DNA of 41,694 nucleotides from Flavobacteriales bacterium BRH_c54 (GCA_000961845.1 LADZ01000020.1:1-41694), one strand, 5' to 3'. Positions 1 to 9,561 are shown, counted from the first letter of the stretch. Program-made: numbers and translations. Notes: generated by a model not told the origin, from the sequence alone.

Positions 1-1302
1 TCTACCAACGGAATTGGTAAATTGAAAATCTGTTCCAAAACCGAGTACTTCAAAACCGTATTTAAATTGATTATCGCCAGAAAAGCTGGTAAAGTTCATT
101 CCAATATTAAATCCATTAATTTCACTTCTTCTTGGGTTTTCATCGGCTTCACTTAGTGTTATTTCATAATTAGAAATAGCCACAACCCCGTCAATAAGTG
201 TTCTTGAAGAAGCTGGAATAAATACAAAGTTTCCACCACCACCACTAGAGTTCCATCTTAAATTAGAAACACCTGGAAAATCAACACCATCTCGGAAATT
301 AAAACCAAATAAGCTGAACTTGCTACCGTTACTAGCTCCAAAAGTTATTTTACCATATAAATCAGTAAAATTGTAAGGAAGACCAGCAGTATCTATACCT
401 CTTGTATTGTCAGAGCCAAGTGATTCAAAGTAGGGTTTATATAATTCAGATGATTCGTTTAGGTAAGAATGTTTTGCAGATAAAACAAAGGTAGTAGCAC
501 CTCCGTTATCTTTTTTGCTTTTATACATAGGACCTTCAAGAGTAAGTTTTGAACTAAATGTATTAGCAGAAACTTTTCCTCTCAATCTGTTTTTATCACC
601 ATCTTTAGTAGTTATGTCCATTATAGAAGAGATTCTACCTCCATATTCAGCATTAAACCCACCTGTATAAACATCAGCACTTTTAAGAATGTCGGTATCA
701 AAAACAGAGAATAAACCAATAGAGTGGAAAGGGTTATAGATAATCATTCCGTCTAACAAAACTTTGTTTTGAATAGGAGAGCCACCACGAATATAAAGTT
801 GTCCACCCTGATCTCCTGTAAAAGTTACACCAGGTAAAACTTGTAAGTACTGTGCAATATCAGGTTCTCCACCAATTGAAACCATGGATTTTATTTCTTT
901 TGGAGTTACCTTAGAAACAGACATTTTTACTTCAGTTCTTGCTTCTTGTTTTTCAGCCGAAAGTTCAAAAGTATTTAACATTAAAGAGCCTTCTTTTAGA
1001 TATACTTTTTGATTGATAATTTCATTTGCTTTTAGAGAGATGGCAATTTTAACAGTATCAAAACCTAAAGAGGTTACCAATAAAGTATAATTACCTGCTG
1101 GAATTTTAGATATAGAGTAAAACCCATTAACATCTGATGCTGCTCCCATGGTAGTACCTTTTAAATAGGCTGTAGCACCAATTTCAGATTCTCCAGTTTT
1201 TTCGTTATAAATAAAACCTCTAATAGTTCCGTTCTGAGCATTGATGGAAACCAAAAAGGCAAACATCAATATAATGGATAAAGTAAGTCGCTTGAAATTC
1301 AT
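1..1302 (-). CDS. TonB-dependent receptor, N-terminal 434 residues (runs off window)
   Basis: Outer-membrane receptor for TonB-driven uptake; the substrate cannot be told. The reading frame is open from ATG at 1302 to the window edge, so only the N-terminal part is seen. Residues 1-23 form a signal peptide ending in INAQ. Residues about 25-110 match a carboxypeptidase-regulatory-like domain (GTIRGFIYNEKTGE, then DVNGFYSISKIPAGNYTL), typical of Bacteroidota receptors. Residues about 120-230 are the plug domain (YLQVLPGV, QLYIRGGSP, LLDGMIIYNPFH, GGFNAEYGGRISSIMDI). The remainder begins the barrel (DLYGKITFGASNGSKF). No SusD-like partner or DUF4249 gene lies on the visible upstream side; the downstream side is out of view. 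A TAnnTTTG element lies 20 bases upstream. Family confidence is high. Confidence 0.93.
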   Translation of the reverse strand, partial: MNFKRLTLSIILMFAFLVSINAQNGTIRGFIYNEKTGESEIGATAYLKGTTMGAASDVNGFYSISKIPAGNYTLLVTSLGFDTVKIAISLKANEIINQKVYLKEGSLMLNTFELSAEKQEARTEVKMSVSKVTPKEIKSMVSIGGEPDIAQYLQVLPGVTFTGDQGGQLYIRGGSPIQNKVLLDGMIIYNPFHSIGLFSVFDTDILKSADVYTGGFNAEYGGRISSIMDITTKDGDKNRLRGKVSANTFSSKLTLEGPMYKSKKDNGGATTFVLSAKHSYLNESSELYKPYFESLGSDNTRGIDTAGLPYNFTDLYGKITFGASNGSKFSLFGFNFRDGVDFPGVSNLRWNSSGGGGNFVFIPASSRTLIDGVVAISNYEITLSEADENPRRSEINGFNIGMNFTSFSGDNQFKYGFEVLGFGTDFQFTNSVGR

Positions 1303-1322
1303 AGTAAAAATTTAATAAGCGA

Positions 1323-1330
1323 CAAAAATA
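1323..1330 (-). promoter_or_regulatory. Bacteroidota -7 promoter element (TATTTTTG) for the TonB receptor
   Basis: On the minus strand the sequence reads TATTTTTG, an exact match to TAnnTTTG, about 20 bases before the receptor ATG. No TTG-type -33 box is evident at the expected spacing, and such 8-mers arise by chance in AT-rich DNA, so support is moderate. Confidence 0.45.
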
Positions 1331-1469
1331 GCTATATTCCATTAAATATTGAAGATATGTAATTTTTTATGTGATAAATTCATTTGTATTATTTGAATTC
1401 AAAGTAAAATCTTGAAAATATTTTTTTTAACAAAGTGGGTAATATGTTTACTTTTACAACTTTCTTTTT

Positions 1470-3962
1470 ATGATGTTAGATACTCTCTTTATTGATGTAA
1501 TATTGCCTTTGCCTGTCCCCAACTTTTTTACGTATAGGGTACCAAATGAATTGAATGATGATATCATCATTGGTCAAAGAGTTATAGTGCCTTTTGGTAG
1601 AGGCGGAAAATTATATACGGCTTTAGTTAAAGATAAACACCATACTCCACCAAAAGAGTATCAAGCAAAATATTTATATGCTATATTAGATAACCATCCC
1701 ATTGTAAACGAAAAACAATTAAAACATTGGGATTGGATTGCCGATTATTACCTTGCTTACCCGGGTGATATATTTAATGCAGCTATTCCTGGAGCTCTAA
1801 AGTTATCTAGCGAGACAAAATTTGTAATTAATAGAAACACTGAATTTAATTCCAACGATTTAAGTGATGATGAATACCAAGTTTATGAAGCATTAACAGT
1901 CAGAGAAGTACTTACACTTAGCGATGTTTCTGAAATTTTATCGGTAAAAAATATTCATCAAATTATAAAATCGTTGATAGAAAAAAATATCATTATAGTT
2001 GTTGAAGAGATTAATGAAAAATATAAGCCCAAAGTAGTACAGTTTGTTAGACTGACAACTTTTGCTAATAAGGAAGAAAATCTCCCAGCAATTTTTGATG
2101 ATTTATCGAGAGCCAAAAAACAATTGGCAGCATTAATGAGCTTTGTACAGCTTTCTAATCGGTATCAGCAAATTACTTATGAAGTCCCAAAATTAAATCT
2201 CCAAAAAAAGGCTAATGTAAGTAGCAGTATAATTAATCAGTTGGTGGAGAAAAATATTTTTGAGATTTATGATGTAGTTGTAAATAGGTTAGATGATTAT
2301 GGAAAAGAAGTGCAAGATGTTAAATCGCTTAATGAGCATCAGGTTACAGCTTACAATGAAATAAAAACATCCTTTAAACAACACGATACTGTTTTGCTAC
2401 ATGGTATTACTGGCTCCGGAAAAACCGAGATTTATATTCAGCTTATAAAAGAGGTATTAGAACAAGGTAAGCAAGTGTTGTATTTATTGCCCGAGATTGC
2501 TTTAACAACTCAATTAATTGTGCGTTTGCAGAAAGTTTTTGGCGATACTATAGGGGTTTATCACTCTAAATTTAATGAAAATGAACGTGTAGAAGTATGG
2601 AATGAAGTGTTGAACTTTAATTTAGCTGCTAATAAAGAAAATAAAAGGTTTCAGATAATTATGGGCGCTCGTTCAGCAATGTTTCTTCCATACAGTAATT
2701 TAGGATTGATAGTAATTGATGAAGAACATGAGAACACTTTTAAACAGTTCGATCCATCACCAAGATATAATGCTCGAGATGCATCCATAGTGTTGGCGAA
2801 ATTGCATAAAGCAAAAGTGTTGTTAGGTTCGGCAACTCCTGCTATTGAAACCTATTGGAATGCCAAAGAAAATAAATATGGATTGGTAGAATTAAATTAC
2901 CGTCATGGAAAGGTGTTGTTACCAGAAATACTTTGTGCAGACATAAAAGAAGCTACCAGAAAAAAACAAATGAAATCTCACTTTTCTCCGCTACTAATAG
3001 AAAGTATGGAGGAGGCTTTTAAAAATAAGGAGCAAGTTATTTTGTTTCAAAACAGAAGAGGGTATGCACCTTTTATGATTTGCGAAGATTGTGGAAACGT
3101 GCCTGAATGTAACAATTGTGATGTTTCTTTAACCTATTATAAATATACGCATCAGTTAAAGTGTCATTATTGTGGGGTTTCTAAAAATATGCCTTCAAAA
3201 TGCCTTGCTTGTGGAAGTAGTAGAATTTCGCTCAAAGGTTTTGGAACAGAGCAAATAGAGGAGGAGTTGGCATTATTCTTTCCAAAAATTAGAATTACAA
3301 GAATGGATGCCGATAGTACCAAAAGTAAAAATGCATACCAAAAAATTATTAACGATTTTGAGGAACATCAAATAGATGTGTTGGTAGGAACTCAAATGGT
3401 CACTAAAGGATTGGATTTTAATAATGTTTCTTTGGTTGGGATATTGAATGCAGACAACATGCTTAAATTCCCTGATTTTAGAGCGTTTGAAAAAGCTTAT
3501 CAAATGATGAGTCAGGTAAGTGGAAGAGCAGGAAGAACTAAAAGAGGAAAAGTGATTATACAAACTTACGAACCATATCATCCTATTATTAGACAAGTAA
3601 TGGAGAGTAATTATTTGGAGATGTATAATGATGAAATGCTTCAGCGTAAAAAGTTTAACTATCCGCCATATTGCAGGTTAATTAGTTTTACATTAAAACA
3701 TAAAGACCAAAATAAATTAAATATAGGAGCGGATGAGTTTACCAATGCACTTAAAAAGAAGTTTGGAACTCGTGTGTTAGGACCTGAATTTCCAGCAGTA
3801 TCAAGAGTTAAAAATTATTATCAGAAGAAAGTTTTAATAAAGATTGAAAGAAAAATTTCGGTGAGTAAAGCACGAGATTTAATTTTAGAGGTAAAACACC
3901 ATTTTGAAGCTTTTAGCAAATATAAAGCTATTAGAATTTCAATAGATGTAGATCCTTATTAG
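1470..3962 (+). CDS. priA: PriA, primosomal replication-restart helicase
   Basis: 3'-to-5' SF2 helicase that recognises stalled forks and starts reloading of the replicative helicase. The full-length protein has 830 residues, somewhat longer than E. coli PriA (732). The N-terminal 3'-DNA-binding domain begins FIDVILPLPVPNFFTYRVP and includes GQRVIVPFGRGG near residues 36-46. Walker A is GITGSGKT at 312-319 and Walker B is DEEH at 417-420, followed by LLGSATPA. Eight cysteines in four CxxC pairs between about 538 and 580 form the zinc-binding insertion. QVSGRAGR is helicase motif VI. Two consecutive ATG codons occur (1470 and 1473), and either may start translation. The gene diverges from the TonB receptor and converges on the next gene with only six bases between stop codons. 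Confidence 0.97.
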   Translation: MMLDTLFIDVILPLPVPNFFTYRVPNELNDDIIIGQRVIVPFGRGGKLYTALVKDKHHTPPKEYQAKYLYAILDNHPIVNEKQLKHWDWIADYYLAYPGDIFNAAIPGALKLSSETKFVINRNTEFNSNDLSDDEYQVYEALTVREVLTLSDVSEILSVKNIHQIIKSLIEKNIIIVVEEINEKYKPKVVQFVRLTTFANKEENLPAIFDDLSRAKKQLAALMSFVQLSNRYQQITYEVPKLNLQKKANVSSSIINQLVEKNIFEIYDVVVNRLDDYGKEVQDVKSLNEHQVTAYNEIKTSFKQHDTVLLHGITGSGKTEIYIQLIKEVLEQGKQVLYLLPEIALTTQLIVRLQKVFGDTIGVYHSKFNENERVEVWNEVLNFNLAANKENKRFQIIMGARSAMFLPYSNLGLIVIDEEHENTFKQFDPSPRYNARDASIVLAKLHKAKVLLGSATPAIETYWNAKENKYGLVELNYRHGKVLLPEILCADIKEATRKKQMKSHFSPLLIESMEEAFKNKEQVILFQNRRGYAPFMICEDCGNVPECNNCDVSLTYYKYTHQLKCHYCGVSKNMPSKCLACGSSRISLKGFGTEQIEEELALFFPKIRITRMDADSTKSKNAYQKIINDFEEHQIDVLVGTQMVTKGLDFNNVSLVGILNADNMLKFPDFRAFEKAYQMMSQVSGRAGRTKRGKVIIQTYEPYHPIIRQVMESNYLEMYNDEMLQRKKFNYPPYCRLISFTLKHKDQNKLNIGADEFTNALKKKFGTRVLGPEFPAVSRVKNYYQKKVLIKIERKISVSKARDLILEVKHHFEAFSKYKAIRISIDVDPY

Positions 3963-3968
3963 TTGAAG

Positions 3969-6900
3969 TTATCTTATTAAAGTAACCGTACCAATTAATT
4001 CGCCTCGTTTATCGAGTACATCTTTAAAAATTACTTTCCAAACATAAGTGTCGTTTTTTACTAAAGTACCTTTGTAAGTTCCGTTCCACCCGTCTTCCAT
4101 GTTATCAGAATAGAAAAGTTTTTCTCCCCAACGGTCGAAAATATATAATTCAAATTCTTTAATGTCTACACCATAAGCATAGAAAATGTCGTTAATTCCA
4201 TCTCCATCAGGAGTAAAGGAGTTGGGAACATAAATAGCTCCATCAAAAAATACACTTATTGTATCATAACTATAACATCCATTAGCTCCTAAAACCGTTA
4301 AGTAGTAAGTAGAAGATGCTTGAGCATTTACTATTGGATTAGGACAATCGGAGCAAGTTAGTCCTTCTTTTGGTGTCCATGTGTATTGAACTCCATTGGA
4401 ATTGGAATTAAGTTGAACTGTTTCTCCCCAAGTAGCTTCAATATCTTCTCCTAAATCTACTTTTGGATTGCTTAAGGTGTCCACAAAAACAGAAAGAGTA
4501 GTAACGCAGTCATTACTATCAGTTATATCTACATAATAAGTTATGGGTACATAAATTTCAGGAGAGATGGTAGGGCTTGTGTTGTTGTTAAGTCCCATTG
4601 TTGGCGACCAATAATAGCTTTCTCCTCCATTTGCCCACAAGTTAGCTCTGTTTCCAATACAAACAGATGTGTCGTTCACAATATCAGCATGCACTTCTAT
4701 GATGTAAATAGTTAGTGAATCAAAATTATTTCCACAACCGTTAGCTGCTTCTAAAATATAAGTTGTTGTTTGTGTTGGATAAACTAAAGTAGCTGAATCA
4801 GTTGGTGTGGCTATTGTTGAGCTTGGTGTCCATGAATAAGTTTGACCACCGGAACCATAAATAGTAATGGTATCTCCTTGGCATATAGTATCATCATCCA
4901 TAGTAACGGCATTAGGTAAAACAGTATCAATTAATACAGTAGTGGTAGTATCCCAAGTACAATTATTACTATCAGTTATTTCAACAGTGTAAGTAGTGGT
5001 ATTGTTTGGAGTAGCAACAGGATTGGAAATGGCATTGTTATTAAGACTAGTTGCAGGTTGCCACAAATAACTTGCGCCACCATAAGCTGTAAGTTGAGCA
5101 CTTTGTCCCAAGCAGACCATGGTGTCGGGGTTTATATTAATATTCTTTTGAAAAACAGTTACTAATATTTCAGCGGTATCTATTCCACAACTATCATGAA
5201 CTATCACAGTATAAAGGGTGGTAGTGTCTGGCCAAACTAAAGGGTTGTCAATACTATCATTAGAAATATTATAATTTGGAGACCATACATAACTAGCACC
5301 GCCACTCGCATTAAGTTGAATAGAATCTCCTTTACAAATGCCATTTATTGGATTAGTAATAGCTGTAGGGGGAGCAGCGATAAAGACATCTACATAATCG
5401 GTGTCTACTAAAATACACGAAACAGAGTCGAGGGCTATTAACATCACATGATAGGTTCCTGCGGAGTCGAATACATGAGTTGGTTGAAAATCGCTAGAGG
5501 TATATCCGTCATCAAAATCCCAAAAATAGGTTACACCACCATTACTTAAGTTTTGAAATTGAACAGTATCTCCAACACAATAATAGGGTGTAGTAAACAC
5601 TTCTGCATCGGCAGTTAAACTTGATAAATCTAATTTAAAAACACCTAAATTACAATTTGTACTATTATCGGTATTTGACCAAGCTCCCGGAGTAGTTGGA
5701 AAATCTGATGTGGAACCAAAACAGGAGGCACATACGGCTTGGTAAACAATACCTTTTTTATCAAACCTACTAGTTCCACCATCAACATGGTCGAAACTAG
5801 CATTACCACCAAAAAAAGTGGCATACATTAAGCTATCAGCATCTTCTGAAAACATGGCTAAATAATAGTCACTACCGTCTGTTGTTGGTTGTAATGCGTT
5901 AACGGTTATGGGTAAATTGTTGGTGGTACTATTTGTAGCTAAAGCGTTTGAGTTTACAGCACCTCCCCATCCGGAAAGCAGAATGTAATTACATTCATTT
6001 ACTAAAAATGCTGAAAGAGCAATGTCAATAAATCCAGAACCTGTACCAAAAGTTGTTGAAAATACAGTTGTAGATAAGTCGTTAGTAAGTTTATGTAAAA
6101 ACTGACCACTACTAGGGTTGTTATAAACTGTAGCGGGGAAAATAGGATAACCATTTCTTGTTTGTCCAACTACATAGACATTGTCAGCAGTATCTAATTG
6201 TACAAAATAACATTGGTTATAATCGTTTGCTGTACCAATATAAGTGCAAGCAAGAATTGATGTTGCATTATTATTTATTTTCATTAACCAACCGTCAGTA
6301 TTGCCTAAGCTTGCAGGATTTAATGTTCCTAATGTAGTAGGGAAGTCATTACTGGTAGTTCCTCCAGTGACTAAAATATCACCATTACTTGCAAATTGAA
6401 GGGAATAAGCAGCATCTGTTCCTGTGCCTCCAATATAAGTGCTAAAAAGTAACGTATTCAGGTTAGGAGAAAGTTTAAACACACAACCATCATTTCCACC
6501 TGCATTAGCAGATTGTATTGTTCCTGCTGTTACAGGGAAATCTGAAGAAGAAGTTACTGTAGCTACAAAAATGTTATCGTTGGTATCAACAATAATTTCT
6601 CCTCGGTGTTCATCAGCATAATTGTATTTAAGTGGTTGTAGATTGTTTAAACCATCATTTCCCGTTCCTCCAATATAAGTTGAAGCTAATAAAGTTTGTC
6701 CATTAGCACTAAATTTAATCACATAAGCATCATAAGCTCCCGCAAGTGTTGTTGAATAAGCTCCCGGTGTTGTAGGAAAATTGTTTGAGGCTGTTGTTCC
6801 AAAAACCAGTAATTCATCATTGCTATTCACTATCATACTATGAGGATAGTCAGAATTACCTCCGCCAAAATAAGTAGAATATTCTAATGAAGAACCATTT

Positions 6901-7835
6901 GGTGAAAACTTACTAATAGATATATCTAAAGCTCCTCCACCAAAAGTGGTTTGTATTGCCCCGGTGGTAACAGGGTAACCAACTCCAAAACTTACACCTC
7001 CACCGTATAAGTTTCCTAAATCATTAAAAGTTGAGGTGTAGCCCCAATTATCAACAGTAGCACCAGAATAAGAAGCAAAAATAAGAGCCGGATCTATGAT
7101 TAATGGATAGTTGGTATTATATCCTTTTGGAAAATGAAAATTCAAGGTATTGTTTTCTAATTGGAACAAACATTTTACTTCTTTTTCTTTACCATTAATG
7201 TTTTGATAAGCATAAGGTTTTTGTTCAATAATTTCATTTACTGATGTTTTGATATGTAAGTTGCCATTTTTGATGAAAATTTCATCAACACCATCATAAG
7301 TTAGTTGTATGTCTTGTGGGTTGCCACTTGGTTGAACAATAAAATCATATTTAAAAATACCATCTTTTAGATAAAATGCTAAATCAATGTTGTTGTACAG
7401 TTGATGATAAGTCATTTCTTCGTATTTCTTTACATTAGAAGCCCATTTGGAATTATCATTTCCAATAAAGTAATTTTCGTAGTCAGGTCTTATTGATTTA
7501 GGTTGCAGCGTAGCATTTAGAGCGTTTTTAAAATGAACTTTAAAAGCATGTAAATTAATAATAGAATCTGCTGAGGTAGGATTTTTAATAAAGTTATGAT
7601 GTAATTCGTCTATTTTTAGTAAATCAGTTTCTTTAAAAAATTGATAAGTCAAGCTATTTTGTTCTAAAAATAATTCTCCGGCAGGTAGTTTTGCTTTGTA
7701 GAGTACATTTTCGTGCCACTGACCTTTGTTTTCTTTAAACTCAATATAGGGTCGTTGGGCAAGAGCCGAAAAACCTAATAGAAGACTGATTATGAGTAAA
7801 TAGTTTTTCAAAATAGCACCAAAATTATGTTGCAA
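3969..7835 (-). CDS. Secreted SBBP beta-propeller/PKD protein with T9SS type B sorting domain
   Basis: Large exported or surface protein of 1288 residues. After a signal peptide (residues 1-26, ending SALAQ) comes the ENKGQWHENVLYKA region typical of the N-terminal domain I recall as DUF7948. Next are several SBBP-type propeller blades, recognised by recurring STYFGGG or STYIGGTG plus NDEL and DNIFVATVTSSSDFP segments. A PKD domain (YFWDFDDGYTSSDFQPTHVF) follows, then about four Ig/PKD-like repeats with the pattern VCLGQSAQLTAYGGASYLW and TTYTV. The C-terminus (YVPNSFTPDGDGINDIF, then IFDRWGEKLF and DGWNG) is the gliding-motility-associated, type B T9SS sorting domain. No ATG is available: the frame opens after a stop at 7863-7865 and the best start is TTG at 7835. 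Ligand or surface role unknown; adhesin-like function is inference. Confidence 0.93.
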   Translation of the reverse strand: MQHNFGAILKNYLLIISLLLGFSALAQRPYIEFKENKGQWHENVLYKAKLPAGELFLEQNSLTYQFFKETDLLKIDELHHNFIKNPTSADSIINLHAFKVHFKNALNATLQPKSIRPDYENYFIGNDNSKWASNVKKYEEMTYHQLYNNIDLAFYLKDGIFKYDFIVQPSGNPQDIQLTYDGVDEIFIKNGNLHIKTSVNEIIEQKPYAYQNINGKEKEVKCLFQLENNTLNFHFPKGYNTNYPLIIDPALIFASYSGATVDNWGYTSTFNDLGNLYGGGVSFGVGYPVTTGAIQTTFGGGALDISISKFSPNGSSLEYSTYFGGGNSDYPHSMIVNSNDELLVFGTTASNNFPTTPGAYSTTLAGAYDAYVIKFSANGQTLLASTYIGGTGNDGLNNLQPLKYNYADEHRGEIIVDTNDNIFVATVTSSSDFPVTAGTIQSANAGGNDGCVFKLSPNLNTLLFSTYIGGTGTDAAYSLQFASNGDILVTGGTTSNDFPTTLGTLNPASLGNTDGWLMKINNNATSILACTYIGTANDYNQCYFVQLDTADNVYVVGQTRNGYPIFPATVYNNPSSGQFLHKLTNDLSTTVFSTTFGTGSGFIDIALSAFLVNECNYILLSGWGGAVNSNALATNSTTNNLPITVNALQPTTDGSDYYLAMFSEDADSLMYATFFGGNASFDHVDGGTSRFDKKGIVYQAVCASCFGSTSDFPTTPGAWSNTDNSTNCNLGVFKLDLSSLTADAEVFTTPYYCVGDTVQFQNLSNGGVTYFWDFDDGYTSSDFQPTHVFDSAGTYHVMLIALDSVSCILVDTDYVDVFIAAPPTAITNPINGICKGDSIQLNASGGASYVWSPNYNISNDSIDNPLVWPDTTTLYTVIVHDSCGIDTAEILVTVFQKNININPDTMVCLGQSAQLTAYGGASYLWQPATSLNNNAISNPVATPNNTTTYTVEITDSNNCTWDTTTTVLIDTVLPNAVTMDDDTICQGDTITIYGSGGQTYSWTPSSTIATPTDSATLVYPTQTTTYILEAANGCGNNFDSLTIYIIEVHADIVNDTSVCIGNRANLWANGGESYYWSPTMGLNNNTSPTISPEIYVPITYYVDITDSNDCVTTLSVFVDTLSNPKVDLGEDIEATWGETVQLNSNSNGVQYTWTPKEGLTCSDCPNPIVNAQASSTYYLTVLGANGCYSYDTISVFFDGAIYVPNSFTPDGDGINDIFYAYGVDIKEFELYIFDRWGEKLFYSDNMEDGWNGTYKGTLVKNDTYVWKVIFKDVLDKRGELIGTVTLIR

Positions 7836-7839
7836 TGTA

Positions 7840-7847
7840 CAAATGTA
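7840..7847 (-). promoter_or_regulatory. TAnnTTTG element (TACATTTG) abutting the TTG start of the T9SS protein
   Basis: The minus strand reads TACATTTG, ending four bases before the TTG start codon at 7835. If active, transcription would start at or very near the start codon, giving a leaderless or nearly leaderless mRNA. No -33 TTG is seen. Confidence 0.3.
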
Positions 7848-7868
7848 ATTAAAACAGTTGATTTATAG

Positions 7869-7883
7869 ACTGTTTAGAACAGT
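7869..7883. promoter_or_regulatory. 15-bp inverted repeat, possible operator
   Basis: ACTGTT-TAG-AACAGT is a perfect inverted repeat with a three-base centre. Half-site-like ACAGTT/AACTGT copies also occur at 7854-7859. It sits between two minus-strand genes, upstream of the T9SS protein. The loop is short and no T-tract follows, so an operator is more plausible than a terminator. No regulator is identified. Confidence 0.3.
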
Positions 7884-7906
7884 TTTAGTTGCCTTGAAAT
7901 AATGAT

Positions 7907-8323
7907 TTAATTGTAAATTCTTAAGGTAGCACCATCAAAAGAAGTGTTGTATTCTTTTAAAGGCATTACAGCAGGACTTCTTAGAACAGAACCATCTGTA
8001 ATTAAAAATTGAGACCCACAACAATCGTCTATAGCAGAAATATTATTGGTTTCTACACTAACCAATGCACAACTATTTTCCGGTTGGAAAGTACAATGCC
8101 TATCAAACGCTCTAAATTGGTCATTAGAAACTTTATAGACAATAATTCCTCTAGAACCTCCTGTTAAATAAATCCAGCTATTTACAGCATTAAGTTCTAT
8201 AAATTGAGGGTCGGTAGTTTGCATGTAAATATTTACAGGAACATAAGGTATGTTCGCATTATTGTCTTTCTTGCAACCAAGAAAAGAAATGAGTAAAAGT
8301 AATATAAGGAATAATCTGTTCAT
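7907..8323 (-). CDS. Rieske-fold-like lipoprotein with non-canonical cluster ligands
   Basis: Small lipoprotein of 138 residues starting at ATG 8323; a GTG directly before it is less likely. The signal sequence ends FLGC, with lipidated Cys17. The C-terminal half follows the Rieske [2Fe-2S] plan: AFDRHC near 72-77, DDCCGSQF at 99-106, then DGSVLRSPAVMPLKEY at 110-125, which corresponds to the usual G-x-V-x-x-GPA-x-x-PL-x-x-Y. Canonical ligands are CxH and CPxH. Here the positions read D74-x-H76 and D99-D-C-C102, so two cysteines are replaced by Asp and one His by Cys. Cys77, Cys85 and Cys101 may preserve the disulfide of high-potential Rieske proteins. It may not bind a normal cluster. Function unknown; the fold assignment is by motif order only. 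Confidence 0.75.
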   Translation of the reverse strand: MNRLFLILLLLISFLGCKKDNNANIPYVPVNIYMQTTDPQFIELNAVNSWIYLTGGSRGIIVYKVSNDQFRAFDRHCTFQPENSCALVSVETNNISAIDDCCGSQFLITDGSVLRSPAVMPLKEYNTSFDGATLRIYN

Positions 8324-8348
8324 CACTTTTTAAGTAGTTTTTAGAGTG

Positions 8349-8366
8349 TAAAGTTAATTAACTTTA
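8349..8366. promoter_or_regulatory. 18-bp perfect palindrome upstream of the Rieske-like lipoprotein
   Basis: TAAAGTTAATTAACTTTA is perfectly self-complementary and lies between the stop of the THUMP-like methyltransferase and the ATG of the lipoprotein, both on the minus strand. It overlaps a near match to the -7 element (TAACTTTA on the minus strand). It could be an operator for a dimeric regulator or a weak AT-only hairpin; neither is proven. Confidence 0.35.
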
Positions 8367-8387
8367 AGCTTACTCCCAACATGTTAG

Positions 8388-9548
8388 TTAGTTCATTTTT
8401 TTTGTAAGGATTAAAACAGGCTTATTATTTAGATTGGTAGCAGCAAATAAATAGCAGTTTCCGCCATCTTTAAGGTTAAGTTTTTTCTTAATTACAGCAA
8501 CCTCATCAGGAAAGTTGCGAACACTAACATTTGCTTTTGTTATACCTAAATTTTTTATATCTTTTTTCTGATAATCTGCAATATTGTTAATTTCAAAAAT
8601 TCTTCCAGGAAAATCATTAATTAATTCGTCACTAGTATATAGGTGGGTGTGCTGAGCAAGTTTGTCTAATCCAAAACGCTTTCCGATTATTTTAAAAGCT
8701 CCAGCTTTCATTATTGCAGCATTTGGTTCGTATAAATATTTTTTAGGTTGACTAAAATGGGAAGTAGTGTCTTGTTCTTCTTCGTAAGTAAATTTAAAAA
8801 TGTCTTCGTTTTTATCTAAATTATAGGTTATAATTTCAGTAGGCTTATTTTTTTCTTTTTCTACCAAATAGAGGACTTCTTTACAATCGTTTTTTACCGC
8901 AACAATAAAACATTTGCTTACTGTTTTTAATGCTTCTAATGTTTGTTTGATATCTAAAAATGGAGAGGTTTTTATCAATAGTTTATCTGCAGTAGATAAG
9001 ATTGTTGGCAGCAGCTCAATAACGTTAGGAAAACAGTCGCTTAAATTAAAAATACGTTTACTTTCATCACGTCTATCAGGGTCTATATAAGCAACATCAA
9101 AATGTGTTTTGTTTGATCTCAAGAAAGCTTCACTTGTTGTATTGTGGAATTTAATTTTAGTATTTAATAAATTAAAATTATGTTGAACAACCTCTAGTAA
9201 TTCTTTATTTGGTTCTACATAATCTATTGATTTAAAGAAATTAGAGAAAAAATAAGTGTCAACACCAAAGCCACCGGTTAAATCTATCAAGCTATTACCG
9301 TTAATCATTTTTGTTTTTAGCAAAGCGGTTTTTTCTGATGAACATTGTTCCATAGATTTTATGGATGGAAAAATAATTTCAGGTGTATTATAAAAAGTAG
9401 GAAGTTTGTTTTTGGCTTTTTGTAAACCATTTATTTGGTTGATAATAAAATTGGCATCAAGATTTTCTTTTTTACTTAGCAACAAAGCAATATCATTCAC
9501 ATTTTTGTGTTTGTTATCTTTAATAAATGTAATTGTTTCTTTATTCAT
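8388..9548 (-). CDS. THUMP-like class I SAM-dependent methyltransferase
   Basis: Predicted cytosolic methyltransferase of 386 residues. The SAM-binding motif is SLIDLTGGFGVDTYFFS (86-102), an acidic VEPN follows at 111-114, and a catalytic-loop-like DVAYIDPDRRDE is at 151-162. The C-terminal part (about 280-386, ending ATNLNNKPVLILTKKMN) resembles the THUMP-like domain often attached to this methyltransferase in Bacteroidota. RNA is the likely substrate by family analogy, but target and position are unknown. The open frame extends 32 codons upstream to a TTG. I chose the ATG at 9548 because MNKETITFIK looks like a natural cytosolic start and a TAnnTTTG element lies within the upstream extension. 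Confidence 0.85.
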   Translation of the reverse strand: MNKETITFIKDNKHKNVNDIALLLSKKENLDANFIINQINGLQKAKNKLPTFYNTPEIIFPSIKSMEQCSSEKTALLKTKMINGNSLIDLTGGFGVDTYFFSNFFKSIDYVEPNKELLEVVQHNFNLLNTKIKFHNTTSEAFLRSNKTHFDVAYIDPDRRDESKRIFNLSDCFPNVIELLPTILSTADKLLIKTSPFLDIKQTLEALKTVSKCFIVAVKNDCKEVLYLVEKEKNKPTEIITYNLDKNEDIFKFTYEEEQDTTSHFSQPKKYLYEPNAAIMKAGAFKIIGKRFGLDKLAQHTHLYTSDELINDFPGRIFEINNIADYQKKDIKNLGITKANVSVRNFPDEVAVIKKKLNLKDGGNCYLFAATNLNNKPVLILTKKMN

Positions 9549-9561
9549 AGTAATAATGATA

